Positions 1 through 5,873 of a stretch of 5,958 bases of DNA are shown here, piece by piece (position 1 is the stretch's first letter; each line of letters begins with the position of its first letter). The DNA lies in contig JBEIJQ010000173.1 in assembly GCA_040380145.1 (NCBI GenBank), positions 1-5,958 of the forward strand, in the 5' to 3' direction. The notes under the pieces were generated by a model that worked only from the letters and a program-made list of their open reading frames with translations, was not told the origin of the DNA and ran no database searches. Position numbers and translations under genes: made by a program. This DNA comes from JBEIJQ01 sp040380145 (lineage in GTDB: Bacteria; Bacteroidota; Bacteroidia; Chitinophagales; Saprospiraceae).

Positions 1-576
1 GGTCAATCCGTACGAACCGTTGCACACAAACAACAGGTTGCCGTCCACCCCAAGGCCGTAAGGTGTTTCTACCAAAGATTCGTGGACCAGGTCCGGATCC
101 GTCATGTCGCCGAGTGCATATACCTGCAGAAGACTGTTTTGCCACCCGCAGGGGCCGTTCATCCGCAAGGTCACATACGCATAGCCGTTTTGGGCCACCA
201 CGGGGTCGCAACTGTAAAAATGGTCTGTCACGGAAACCTGGGAAATGGGAAAAGGCAGCCCTCCGGCGTTTTCCTGCCGGTAAATGTACATGCCGGTGCG
301 CGAGCCGAGCAGCAGATAATTCTCATAGGGGAAAATGGTCTCGATATCGGGGCCGATCTCGATTTCGCGCACGAACTGCGGCTGACCCGGATCGGTTATC
401 CGGTACACGCGAAGGGTGGTATTGTCTACCGTGTACAGATAATCGCCCGCTACCGTGAAGCGAGCGAGTGAGCCCCCGGTGCCGGAGGTGTCCGTCGGAC
501 CGTCTTTGGCACAACCCGACCAGAACAAGACGGCAACGGTCAGGGCGAGAAGCGTTCTACTGAGTGTTCTTTCCAT
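1..576 (-). CDS. LVIVD-type beta-propeller lipoprotein, C-terminal half of family (3' end outside window)
   Basis: The frame is open from an ATG at 576 to the window edge, giving 192 residues with the C-terminus missing. Residues 1-22 form a lipoprotein-type signal: basic residues, a hydrophobic stretch, then WSGC with Cys22 as the probable lipidated residue. Trp at -3 departs from the usual Leu. After a Gly/Ser/Thr-rich linker (about 29-36), GGSLARFTVAGDYLYTV and later blocks (DPVVAQNGYAYVTLR at 124-138, GLGVDGNLLFVC at 174-185) match my memory of the C-terminal half of Bacteroidota LVIVD-repeat proteins, which are extracytoplasmic beta-propellers of unknown function. The gene starts 27 bases after the preceding lipoprotein gene, in the same reading frame, and is probably co-transcribed with it. 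I am fairly sure of the family. The role is unknown. Confidence 0.8.
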   Translation of the reverse strand, partial: MERTLSRTLLALTVAVLFWSGCAKDGPTDTSGTGGSLARFTVAGDYLYTVDNTTLRVYRITDPGQPQFVREIEIGPDIETIFPYENYLLLGSRTGMYIYRQENAGGLPFPISQVSVTDHFYSCDPVVAQNGYAYVTLRMNGPCGWQNSLLQVYALGDMTDPDLVHESLVETPYGLGVDGNLLFVCNGSYGLT

Positions 577-603
577 GTCGATTCGGAAATACGTTCGGAA
601 AAA

Positions 604-1158
604 TCAACGACGGCAGCGGGGATCTTCCAGTTCGGCGGACATCCAATCAATGGCGACCCCGAGGGCCGGATCCACGCACTCGAAATATCCGTTGTAGCCT
701 TCCGGAAAATGACCCGCGCCGATGTTGTACGCCCGGTCTATCCGGTTGGAAACCGCGATGTTCTCTAGGTCGGCGATGTGGATGGTGACCAGATCGTCCA
801 AGTTGTCGGCATACAGATAATCGCCCCGGATGGCCAACTGCCGATTGCCCGGAATGCTCAAAAAACGCAGCGGCACCGGCGCGGACGGATTACGGTTGTC
901 GATCACATGGATGCCCTTGTTGAGCTCGTTGACGAACAACAGGCTGTCTTTGTAATAGATCTGCCCCAATCGGTACATCGGCCGCGGAGGCATGGACCGG
1001 ATGACATGCACCGAGTCCGGCGAAATGTACACGGGACGAAGACCGAGAATGGTCGGGGTATCGGACACGTGACAGGAAACCAACGGCAACAGCGAACAAA
1101 AGACGAGCGCCGACAACAGGGCGCCTCTGCCAAGGAAAGAAGAAACGTTCATATGCAT
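604..1158 (-). CDS. LVIVD-type lipoprotein, N-terminal half of family
   Basis: This gene encodes 184 residues from the ATG at 1158; a second ATG two codons later, at 1152, is equally possible. The open frame extends upstream to 1320, but that part overlaps the kinase gene and an AT-rich gap, and only the 1158/1152 starts put a signal peptide at the N-terminus. Residues 1-29 are a lipoprotein signal ending in LVSC (Cys29). The mature part contains IYYKDSLLFVNELNKGIHVID (67-87, two adjoining blocks) and IPGNRQLAIRGDYLYADNLDDL (102-123), which resemble the N-terminal blades of Bacteroidota LVIVD-repeat proteins. It ends soon after DPALGVAIDW (163-172), about where the longer relatives I remember continue into their second half. 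That half appears here as the next gene. It is probably an envelope-anchored propeller fragment. No enzymatic residues are evident. Confidence 0.8.
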   Translation of the reverse strand: MHMNVSSFLGRGALLSALVFCSLLPLVSCHVSDTPTILGLRPVYISPDSVHVIRSMPPRPMYRLGQIYYKDSLLFVNELNKGIHVIDNRNPSAPVPLRFLSIPGNRQLAIRGDYLYADNLDDLVTIHIADLENIAVSNRIDRAYNIGAGHFPEGYNGYFECVDPALGVAIDWMSAELEDPRCRR

Positions 1159-1190
1159 AGCGGGCGGACGGTCACGAAATTTGATGCCAA

Positions 1191-1205
1191 TTTTTTGCAA
1201 AAAAA
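1191..1205. repeat. T6-GC-A7 palindrome in intergenic gap
   Basis: TTTTTTGCAAAAAAA is a perfect 14-base palindrome plus one A. It lies 33 bases upstream of the lipoprotein start at 1158, in the 127-base gap after the kinase gene. It could bend DNA, be part of a promoter, or simply reflect low complexity. I found no good Bacteroidota-type promoter pair around it. Confidence 0.4.
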
Positions 1206-1251
1206 GGAATTTCGCTCTTTCGCCTTTGGGAAAAGCCGATCTTATTTTTCC

Positions 1252-1269
1252 TTTTTTCTCCCAAAAAAA
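1252..1269 (+). repeat. T-run/A-run intergenic element, copy 1
   Basis: TTTTTTCTCCCAAAAAAA lies 16 bases beyond the stop codon of the GHMP kinase gene. It is nearly identical to the element at 5769-5785 in the same orientation, and it resembles the reverse complement of the one at 4082-4098. The T-run and A-run can pair around a short C-rich loop. It may be a weak transcription-termination or pausing hairpin, or a bent-DNA spacer. The function is inferred only. Confidence 0.45.
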
Positions 1270-1285
1270 TCTTGAAAAAAGAGAC

Positions 1286-2236
1286 TCAAACCACCGCCCC
1301 GTACCCCAACACCGTTCCAAACCCTTTTTCCCGCAGATAGCGGCGCAGGCGTTCTCCCTCCCAAGCAGAAGCCATCAGCACGAAATCTCCGCCCCATGCG
1401 CCGAGGGATTTCACCGTGCCCGGAAAATCGGGAAAATGCTCCGTTTGCGCGCGGGGCAGGCCGAGGGCTTCGGACAGGTAGTTTTCGTGGGCCGTGAGCA
1501 ATTCGCAGAAGGTCTCGAAGTCGAGGCTGGGCCTGCACAGCTGTTCGGTGATGCCGCTCAGGGCAGGCACGAGACGCTCGCGGACATCGGGCGCGAGGGC
1601 GCGGTAACGGGCGATGCCGGCCCGGCTGTCCTGCTTGCGGCCCAGATACACGAAATAAAGCAGCGGCGCGAAGGGCGGGTTCCAAGCCGCGGGTTCCCAC
1701 TCGGGCATGCCGCCGGCTCCGAGTCGGTACACGATCGGACCGCCGGCCGAGGCGCAGGCGATGTCGTACCCCGAGCCGCCGAAAGTGCGGGCCAGCAGCG
1801 CAAAGGGATCCACGCCGGCCCAGCGGGCCACGTTGGCGATCAGCGTCGAACTGGTGCCCAAGCCCCAAAGCCGCGGGAAATCCAATTGCGCGGTCACGCC
1901 CAAACAGGGCGCATCGGACAGGAACGCTGGGTTCAGTTCCGCCGCCGCGCACAGGATCTGTTGGAGGCGCAGGGCCACTTCCGCGTCGGTGGATTGCTCG
2001 ACGGCGAAATCCCGCCCCGCGAAATCGGCGGAAAACCAGGGCAACCCCTCCACGTCGAGGCTTTCCCAGCGTACGGACAGGCGGCGGGTCGGCGAAGGCT
2101 CGGCCATCGGAAATGTCTCGACCTCGAGGGATTGGCCCATCCTCGTGGGCAGGGCAAGGGCGGAAGCGCCGTCGAGGACGGCGTACTCGCCGGTCAGCAG
2201 CAATTTTCCCTTGGAAAAAAATCGTTCCGGGTTCAT
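1286..2236 (-). CDS. GYDIA-family GHMP kinase
   Basis: This 316-residue protein has the three GHMP small-molecule kinase motifs in order. The first is an N-terminal substrate-side motif, KGKLLLTGEYAVLDGA (9-24). The second is the ATP-binding loop LWGLGTSSTLIANVARW (123-139). The third is the C-terminal glycine motif LGAWGGDFVL (278-287). GSGYDIACASAGG (154-166) carries the GYDIA signature that names this Bacteroidota group. Related proteins often sit beside mevalonate-pathway genes, so a mevalonate or phosphomevalonate kinase role is plausible, but the substrate cannot be read from the sequence. The enzyme would be cytoplasmic, as it has no signal peptide. The ATG at 2236 lies 16 bases after the stop of the acyl-CoA ligase gene, suggesting one transcript. 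No HMG-CoA reductase or other mevalonate gene is visible in the window. Length and motifs look intact. Confidence 0.88.
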   Translation of the reverse strand: MNPERFFSKGKLLLTGEYAVLDGASALALPTRMGQSLEVETFPMAEPSPTRRLSVRWESLDVEGLPWFSADFAGRDFAVEQSTDAEVALRLQQILCAAAELNPAFLSDAPCLGVTAQLDFPRLWGLGTSSTLIANVARWAGVDPFALLARTFGGSGYDIACASAGGPIVYRLGAGGMPEWEPAAWNPPFAPLLYFVYLGRKQDSRAGIARYRALAPDVRERLVPALSGITEQLCRPSLDFETFCELLTAHENYLSEALGLPRAQTEHFPDFPGTVKSLGAWGGDFVLMASAWEGERLRRYLREKGFGTVLGYGAVV

Positions 2237-2252
2237 CGGTTTGATTTGCGGT

Positions 2253-3913
2253 TTATTCCCACCAAACGAGGCTTTCGGTCACGGCGTACCACCTTTCGTA
2301 GTGCTGGCCGTATCGGGCGTCCACTTCGTTGCGCTTGATCTTGAGCGTGGGCGTGAGCAGGCTGTTTTCCACCGTCCACTCTTCGCCGACGACCACGACG
2401 GTCTTGAGCCGCTCGTGTTGGTCGAGTTCTTGGTTGGTGGCCACCATGGTGTCCAACAAGGCGGCGGCAAGTTCCTCGCGGTCCTGTTCGCGGGCCGCCT
2501 GGGAAAGCACCACGAGCCCGATGGGCTGGGGCAGCCCCGGGCCGGTGACGCAGACCTGCTCGATGGCCGTATTGTCCAACAGGCGCATTTCGATCGGAGA
2601 AGGAGCCACGTACTTGCCCTTGCCGGTCTTGAACAGTTCTTTCACGCGGCCGGTGATGTGGAGGAAGCCCTCGTCGTCGATATGGCCCGTGTCGCCCGTG
2701 CGCAGGAAACCGTCGGAAGTGAGCGCCTCGGCGGTCAGTTCGGGATTTTTGTAGTAGCCGTTCAGGATGCAGGGGCTTTTCACTTGGATCTCGTTGCCCT
2801 CGCCGATGCGCACCTCGTTGTGGGGCAAGGCCCGCCCCACCGATCCAAAACGGAGCTGGCCGCGCAGGGTAAAGTGCGAGTAGGCGCAGTTTTCGGTCAT
2901 CGCATACCCTTCCTGGATGTTGATGCCCAAGGCCGCGTACCACTCGAGGAGCGAAGCGGCGATGGGGGCCGCGCCGCTCAGCGCGTAGCGCGCCTCCGCG
3001 AGGCCGAGGCCGCGCTTGATCTTGTTTTTGAGGTACGACGAGAGAAAAGGTATTTTCAGCAGCAGGCGCAAACGGGCCGGCGGCAATTTTTCGAGAATCG
3101 CCATTTGGAACTTGGTCCAGATCCTGGGAACGCCCAAAAACACGTGGGGCTGGGTGTCCTGCAGGTTTTTGGCGACAGATCGAGGGACTCGGCAAAAGAC
3201 ACCGCCCCGCCGCAGTACAGACAAGCGACTTCCACCACGACGCGCTCGGCGATGTGGCACAAGGGCAGGTAGGAAAAAAAGCGGCTGCCCCGGCCGAGGT
3301 CGTCGAACAAGCGCAGGGCGTGCGTGGCCGCAAAGGCGAAGTTCTGGAACCGGTGCATCACGCCCTTGGGCTCGCCCGTGGTGCCCGAGGTGTAGATGAT
3401 CGTCATCAGTTCGTCCAGGGCGCGGCGCGGCTCCCCGGACATAGGCTCTACCCGTGCGCACAGATCGTCCCAGCGGTCGTAGCCGCTCTGGGCGTAAATG
3501 GGAAAAGTGATCCCGTACACTCCCTCCGGAATGCCGGGACGCATCTGCTCGAACTGGTCGAGCTTGCCCACAAAACAAACCTTTGCCTCGCTGTGCTCCA
3601 AGATCTGCCGCACCGAACGGGCCGTGAGGTTGGGGTACAGGGGCACCGACACGTGGCCGCTCATCATGATGGCGAGGTCGGCCAAGATCCAGTAGTTGCA
3701 GTTTTTCGACAAAATTGCGATCCGGCTTTCCGCGGGCAAGGCCAAGCCGCCCAGCACCGCTGCCATGCGCCGTACACCTTGGCCGGCCTCACGATAGGTC
3801 ATCGTCCGCCATTGGCCGTCAATGGGCTGTCGCAGAAAAACCGCGTCGGGGCTTTCGCGCTCCCAACGAAAAAACATCTCGAGCGGGGTGTGCAGTCCGG
3901 TGTAGGGAGACAT
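2253..3913 (-). CDS. Long-chain fatty acid-CoA ligase-like AMP-binding enzyme, interrupted by a frameshift
   Basis: This is an adenylate-forming enzyme that would activate a fatty acid to acyl-AMP and then acyl-CoA in the cytoplasm. The N-terminal part (ATG at 3913, MSPYTGLHTPLEMF) reads in one frame to about residue 245. The rest reads in another frame to the TAA at 2253. Restoring one base near 3166-3181 gives about 553 residues with every core motif: the P-loop TSGTTGEPKG (175-184), YLPLCHIAERV (215-225, typical of the long-chain group), GYAMTE (336-341), LRTGD (404-408), GRVKELFKTGKGKYV (422-436) and the C-terminal LTPTLKIKR with Lys525 as candidate catalytic lysine. The open frame extends upstream to 3946, but the ATG at 3913 gives the family-like N-terminus and lies 13 bases after the DUF5989 stop. 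Substrate chain length is not determinable. It could be a sequencing error, a recent pseudogene or, less likely, programmed frameshifting. Confidence 0.85.
3166..3181 (-). other. Frameshift site in the acyl-CoA ligase gene
   Basis: On the minus strand, AESLD (codons ending at 3179) is in the upstream frame, while VAKNLQDTQPHVFLGVPRIW (from 3176) is in the downstream frame. One base is missing, or the ribosome would have to step back by one. A run of five A on the minus strand (3170-3166) is the obvious place for a homopolymer miscount: with six A the protein would read LDLSPKNLQDT. A base lost just after the Asp codon instead would give LD-x-VAKNLQDT, closer to the relatives I remember. The codon AAA can re-pair after a -1 slip, but there is no perfect tandem slippery heptamer. 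Confidence 0.8.
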
Positions 3914-3926
3914 AAAGGAAAAACGA

Positions 3927-4076
3927 TCAGAACAAGGTATATACAAAAGGGGCCACTGCGGAACCGCCGCCGAAGACCAGCAGAGCGCCCAAGAGCAACA
4001 GGGCCAGCAGCACCGGCATCAGCCACCATTTCTTGCGGGCCATCAGGAATTTCCAGATATCGGTGAAATCGTTCAT
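3927..4076 (-). CDS. DUF5989 family small membrane protein
   Basis: This gene encodes a 49-residue protein from the ATG at 4076. It has a short amphipathic start (MNDFTDIWKFLMARKKWW), one hydrophobic membrane segment (about residues 19-35, LMPVLLALLLLGALLVF), then GGGSAVAPFVYTLF. The W-x-F-L-x-x-R-K-K-x-W pattern, the single helix, and the ending SAVAPF-x-YTLF match the DUF5989 family as I remember it, including the usual length of about 50. Its function is unknown. Relatives are often found beside SxtJ-like membrane proteins and carbamoyltransferases, neither of which is present here. It sits 22 bases after the metalloprotease gene and 13 bases before the ligase gene, so it is probably translated from the same mRNA. 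A longer open frame reaching 4298 overlaps the protease gene and is not needed. Confidence 0.87.
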   Translation of the reverse strand: MNDFTDIWKFLMARKKWWLMPVLLALLLLGALLVFGGGSAVAPFVYTLF

Positions 4077-4081
4077 CTCTC

Positions 4082-4098
4082 TTTTTTTGGGAAAAAAA
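4082..4098 (-). repeat. T-run/A-run intergenic element, copy 2
   Basis: On the minus strand, T7-CCC-A7 follows the TGA of the metalloprotease gene directly and is followed by GAGAG and the DUF5989 ATG. It is a perfect 7-base inverted repeat around CCC. It nearly fills the 22-base gap, so any hairpin would form between two genes that otherwise look co-transcribed. The A-run plus GAGAG may serve as an unstructured, purine-rich translation entry site for DUF5989. Confidence 0.5.
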
Positions 4099-5685
4099 TC
4101 AACGGGGAATGACCAAAAGGGCGTCGAACAGCCCCCCAGCCGAAGAAAGGCGCAGGGCGTACGTGCCGGCCGGAAGAGCGTCGGTGACGATCGAAAAGCG
4201 GTTTTCGCCGGCTTGAACCTCCCAAATCCCGCTGCGCACCACTTGCCCCGCCATGTTCCGCAACGCAAAGGCCATGGAACCCGAGGCCGCAGCGTCAAAC
4301 TGCACCTGCAAGGGCTCGCCGGCCGACAACGGCGACGGAAAAACGCGCACCTCGCCTGCCGTGCCGGGCAGGGCGTTCACCGAAACGGCGTTGCTGGCCC
4401 CGAAACGGGTGATCGGCGTGAAAGAAGTGCACGTGTATTCGGGATTGAAAGGCCGCACCCGCCAGAAATAACGGTAGTTGTTGTTCATCGGCAACGGATT
4501 GAAAAAGCGCTGCGACGCATAAAACGTATCGCGCACCATCACCTCTTCGTACACCGTGGAAATCGAATTGGGCGACGAGGAAAGACCCACCTCCAACACG
4601 TACGCCGTGGCGTTCGGCACCGCGTCCCAAGTAAAGGTGTATTGCCCTGGCGCCAGCACAGTGCCCTCGGCGGGCACCAACTGCGTGGGCACCGCGGTGA
4701 TGGGCTGGTAGCCGGGATAGGGGTATTGCGCAAATCCCGGCCCCCGTTGGTAAACGATGTTGGCCCGCATCTGCTCGATCTGCCCCGGCGTGAAGCCATC
4801 CATGCAGGCATCGTCGGAATACGACATGATGTTGCGGCCGTCCGAGCGGAAATCCACGTTGTCGGGATCTTTCTGCAAGGTGGGGCTTTGGGCGTTGGCG
4901 TTGCAGGTCCAGCGGTCCGACAGGTAGTCAGGACCGGTGTCGCACACACGGTCGGCCGCCGTGGCGCAGTTGGAACCGTCCACCAGTTCGACTTCCACGG
5001 CCAAGGTGTCGAAATACTGCTGGATGTTCGTGAACACAGTATCGCCGTTGATCACCGTGTCCTGCCAGACCCACCAGTCGCTGTAATGGTACTGCGGTGT
5101 GGGCTGGGAGTATGTGTAGTTGATGTCCTCCCAACCGAAAAACGGGTGCGGCAGAGTGAACAGGTGCCCGCATTCGTGCGCCCAGGTTTCGCCCTCCATG
5201 CAGCCGTAGTTGATGAAGATGTTGTCGGGCCGGCGCAGATAATACCCACAGGCCCCGGCGGGATCGGCCACCATGTAGCAATTCACGGCCCCGGAACTGT
5301 CGTACGGAGCGGTGGTGTTGGCCACGTCCAGATAATCTTGGGGGTCGTTGCCGTGGGCGTAGAGCGCGCTGTTGTTGAACGAATCGAGGCCGATCATGAA
5401 GAACCGCACGTTGGCCGAATCGTAATACGACTGCAAAGAGCAGTAGGCGTCCAGCAGCCCGCTCCAGGGCAGGGCGGCGATGCCGTCGTCGTCGGCCACC
5501 ATCCAGATCGCCATGGGCGCGTGCAGGAGGGAGTCGGGATCAACGGGGAATTGGTGTTTGTGGACGCAGTAGTGCTTGGCCCACAGGTCGTCGCCCTCGG
5601 GCAAAACGCCGCAGTGTTGGGCGGTGAGCGGCGCCGTCGCGCAAAGGGCGAGCGCGCATGCGAGGAGTATTGGAAAAAAGCGCAA
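4099..5685 (-). CDS. Secreted M43-like zinc metalloprotease with T9SS C-terminal sorting domain
   Basis: This is a 528-residue exported protease. Residues 1-22 are a signal peptide (RFFPILLACALALCATAPLTA). The catalytic domain spans about 55-315: HECGHLFTLPH (170-180) supplies zinc ligands His170, His174 and His180 and catalytic Glu171, and NIMSYSDDAC (285-294) is the Met-turn. DRVCDTGPDY (246-255) is also typical of pappalysin-like M43 enzymes. Thr177 replaces the usual Gly of HExxHxxGxxH. A fibronectin III-like segment follows (about 336-430, FTWDAVPNATAYVLEV). The C-terminus (about 445-528, VRVFPSPLSAGEPLQVQF to LPAGTYALRL) looks like a type A T9SS sorting domain, implying export across the outer membrane. 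The start is TTG at 5685: no ATG or GTG occurs in frame between the upstream TGA (5776-5778) and this codon, and the signal peptide begins right there. It is the first gene of the cluster. Substrate unknown. Confidence 0.88.
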   Translation of the reverse strand: MRFFPILLACALALCATAPLTAQHCGVLPEGDDLWAKHYCVHKHQFPVDPDSLLHAPMAIWMVADDDGIAALPWSGLLDAYCSLQSYYDSANVRFFMIGLDSFNNSALYAHGNDPQDYLDVANTTAPYDSSGAVNCYMVADPAGACGYYLRRPDNIFINYGCMEGETWAHECGHLFTLPHPFFGWEDINYTYSQPTPQYHYSDWWVWQDTVINGDTVFTNIQQYFDTLAVEVELVDGSNCATAADRVCDTGPDYLSDRWTCNANAQSPTLQKDPDNVDFRSDGRNIMSYSDDACMDGFTPGQIEQMRANIVYQRGPGFAQYPYPGYQPITAVPTQLVPAEGTVLAPGQYTFTWDAVPNATAYVLEVGLSSSPNSISTVYEEVMVRDTFYASQRFFNPLPMNNNYRYFWRVRPFNPEYTCTSFTPITRFGASNAVSVNALPGTAGEVRVFPSPLSAGEPLQVQFDAAASGSMAFALRNMAGQVVRSGIWEVQAGENRFSIVTDALPAGTYALRLSSAGGLFDALLVIPR

Positions 5686-5739
5686 TTCCGATGGTTGAAG
5701 AGGTAAAAAAGTGTCGTGTCCTGCCTTGTTTTGGAAAAA

Positions 5740-5750
5740 GCCCTTCGGGC
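5740..5750 (-). promoter_or_regulatory. Small hairpin with T-run in the leader of the protease gene
   Basis: On the minus strand, GCCC-GAA-GGGC is a 4-bp GC stem followed at once by TTTTTCC (5739-5733). An upstream GGAAAAAAG (5763-5755) can extend the pairing with CTTTTTCC across a bulge. It lies between the strong terminator and the TTG start at 5685. It could be a second, weak terminator for the upstream transporter gene or an attenuator in the protease leader. Confidence 0.35.
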
Positions 5751-5780
5751 AAATCTTTTTTCCAAAAATTTTTTCTCAAA
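5750..5780 (-). promoter_or_regulatory. Candidate Bacteroidota-type promoter for the protease-kinase cluster
   Basis: On the minus strand, TTTG (5780-5777) is followed after 19 bases by AAGATTTG (5757-5750). The known Bacteroidota sigma consensus is a -33 TTTG and a -7 TAnnTTTG with similar spacing, so this fits with one mismatch. A start of transcription near 5743 would leave a leader of nearly 60 bases before the TTG. The region is very AT-rich, so a chance match is quite possible. Confidence 0.3.
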
Positions 5781-5785
5781 AAAAA
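5769..5785 (+). repeat. T-run/A-run intergenic element, copy 3
   Basis: TTTTTTCTCAAAAAAAA differs from the copy at 1252-1269 mainly by lacking two C and having one more A, and it has the same orientation. It overlaps the candidate -33 box of the protease-cluster promoter. It lies in the only long gap upstream of the cluster. Confidence 0.4.
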
Positions 5786-5799
5786 GAAAAACGAACCAC

Positions 5800-5839
5800 A
5801 AAAAAAAGGCGAACCCCGGCTTTGCGGGCCGGGGTTCGC
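5800..5839 (-). terminator. Rho-independent terminator of the upstream transporter gene
   Basis: A 12-bp stem formed by 5839-5828 and 5820-5809 (arm GCGAACCCCGGC on the plus strand) closes a loop of seven bases. On the minus strand it is followed, after one C, by eight T (5807-5800). It lies about 35 bases after the transporter stop codon and is a textbook intrinsic terminator for minus-strand transcription. It separates that gene from the protease cluster. Confidence 0.9.
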
Positions 5840-5873
5840 GCATTTCCTTGACCCAAAGGGAAAAGGCAGCGTA

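Noticed and set aside
577..603. Two TTTCCGAA-like direct repeats between the lipoprotein genes
   Set aside because: On the minus strand the two copies (TTTCCGAAC and TTTCCGAAT) are only 8-9 bases long within a 27-base gap. With no other copies seen, they are not enough to call an operator.
1159..1320. Upstream extension of the first lipoprotein gene to a start at 1320
   Set aside because: The extension overlaps the kinase C-terminus, translates the AT-rich gap, and would bury the lipoprotein signal peptide inside the protein.
1181..2338. Plus-strand open frame of 385 codons opposite the GHMP kinase
   Set aside because: It is an antisense shadow. The part over the gap encodes only low-complexity sequence from A and T runs.
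1707..3272. Plus-strand open frame of 521 codons across the kinase and ligase genes
   Set aside because: It runs antisense to two recognisable enzymes and crosses their gene boundary. The protein has no recognisable domain.
3914..3926. Search for Shine-Dalgarno sites before the cluster genes
   Set aside because: The short gaps have no GGAGG-like sequence at the right distance. Weak or absent sites are normal in Bacteroidota, so none was annotated.
4033..5706. Plus-strand open frame of 557 codons opposite the metalloprotease
   Set aside because: It lies entirely antisense to a gene with a signal peptide, zinc motif and sorting domain. Its predicted protein is low in recognisable motifs and rich in His, Val, Gly and Arg, as expected from the complement of a GC-rich gene.
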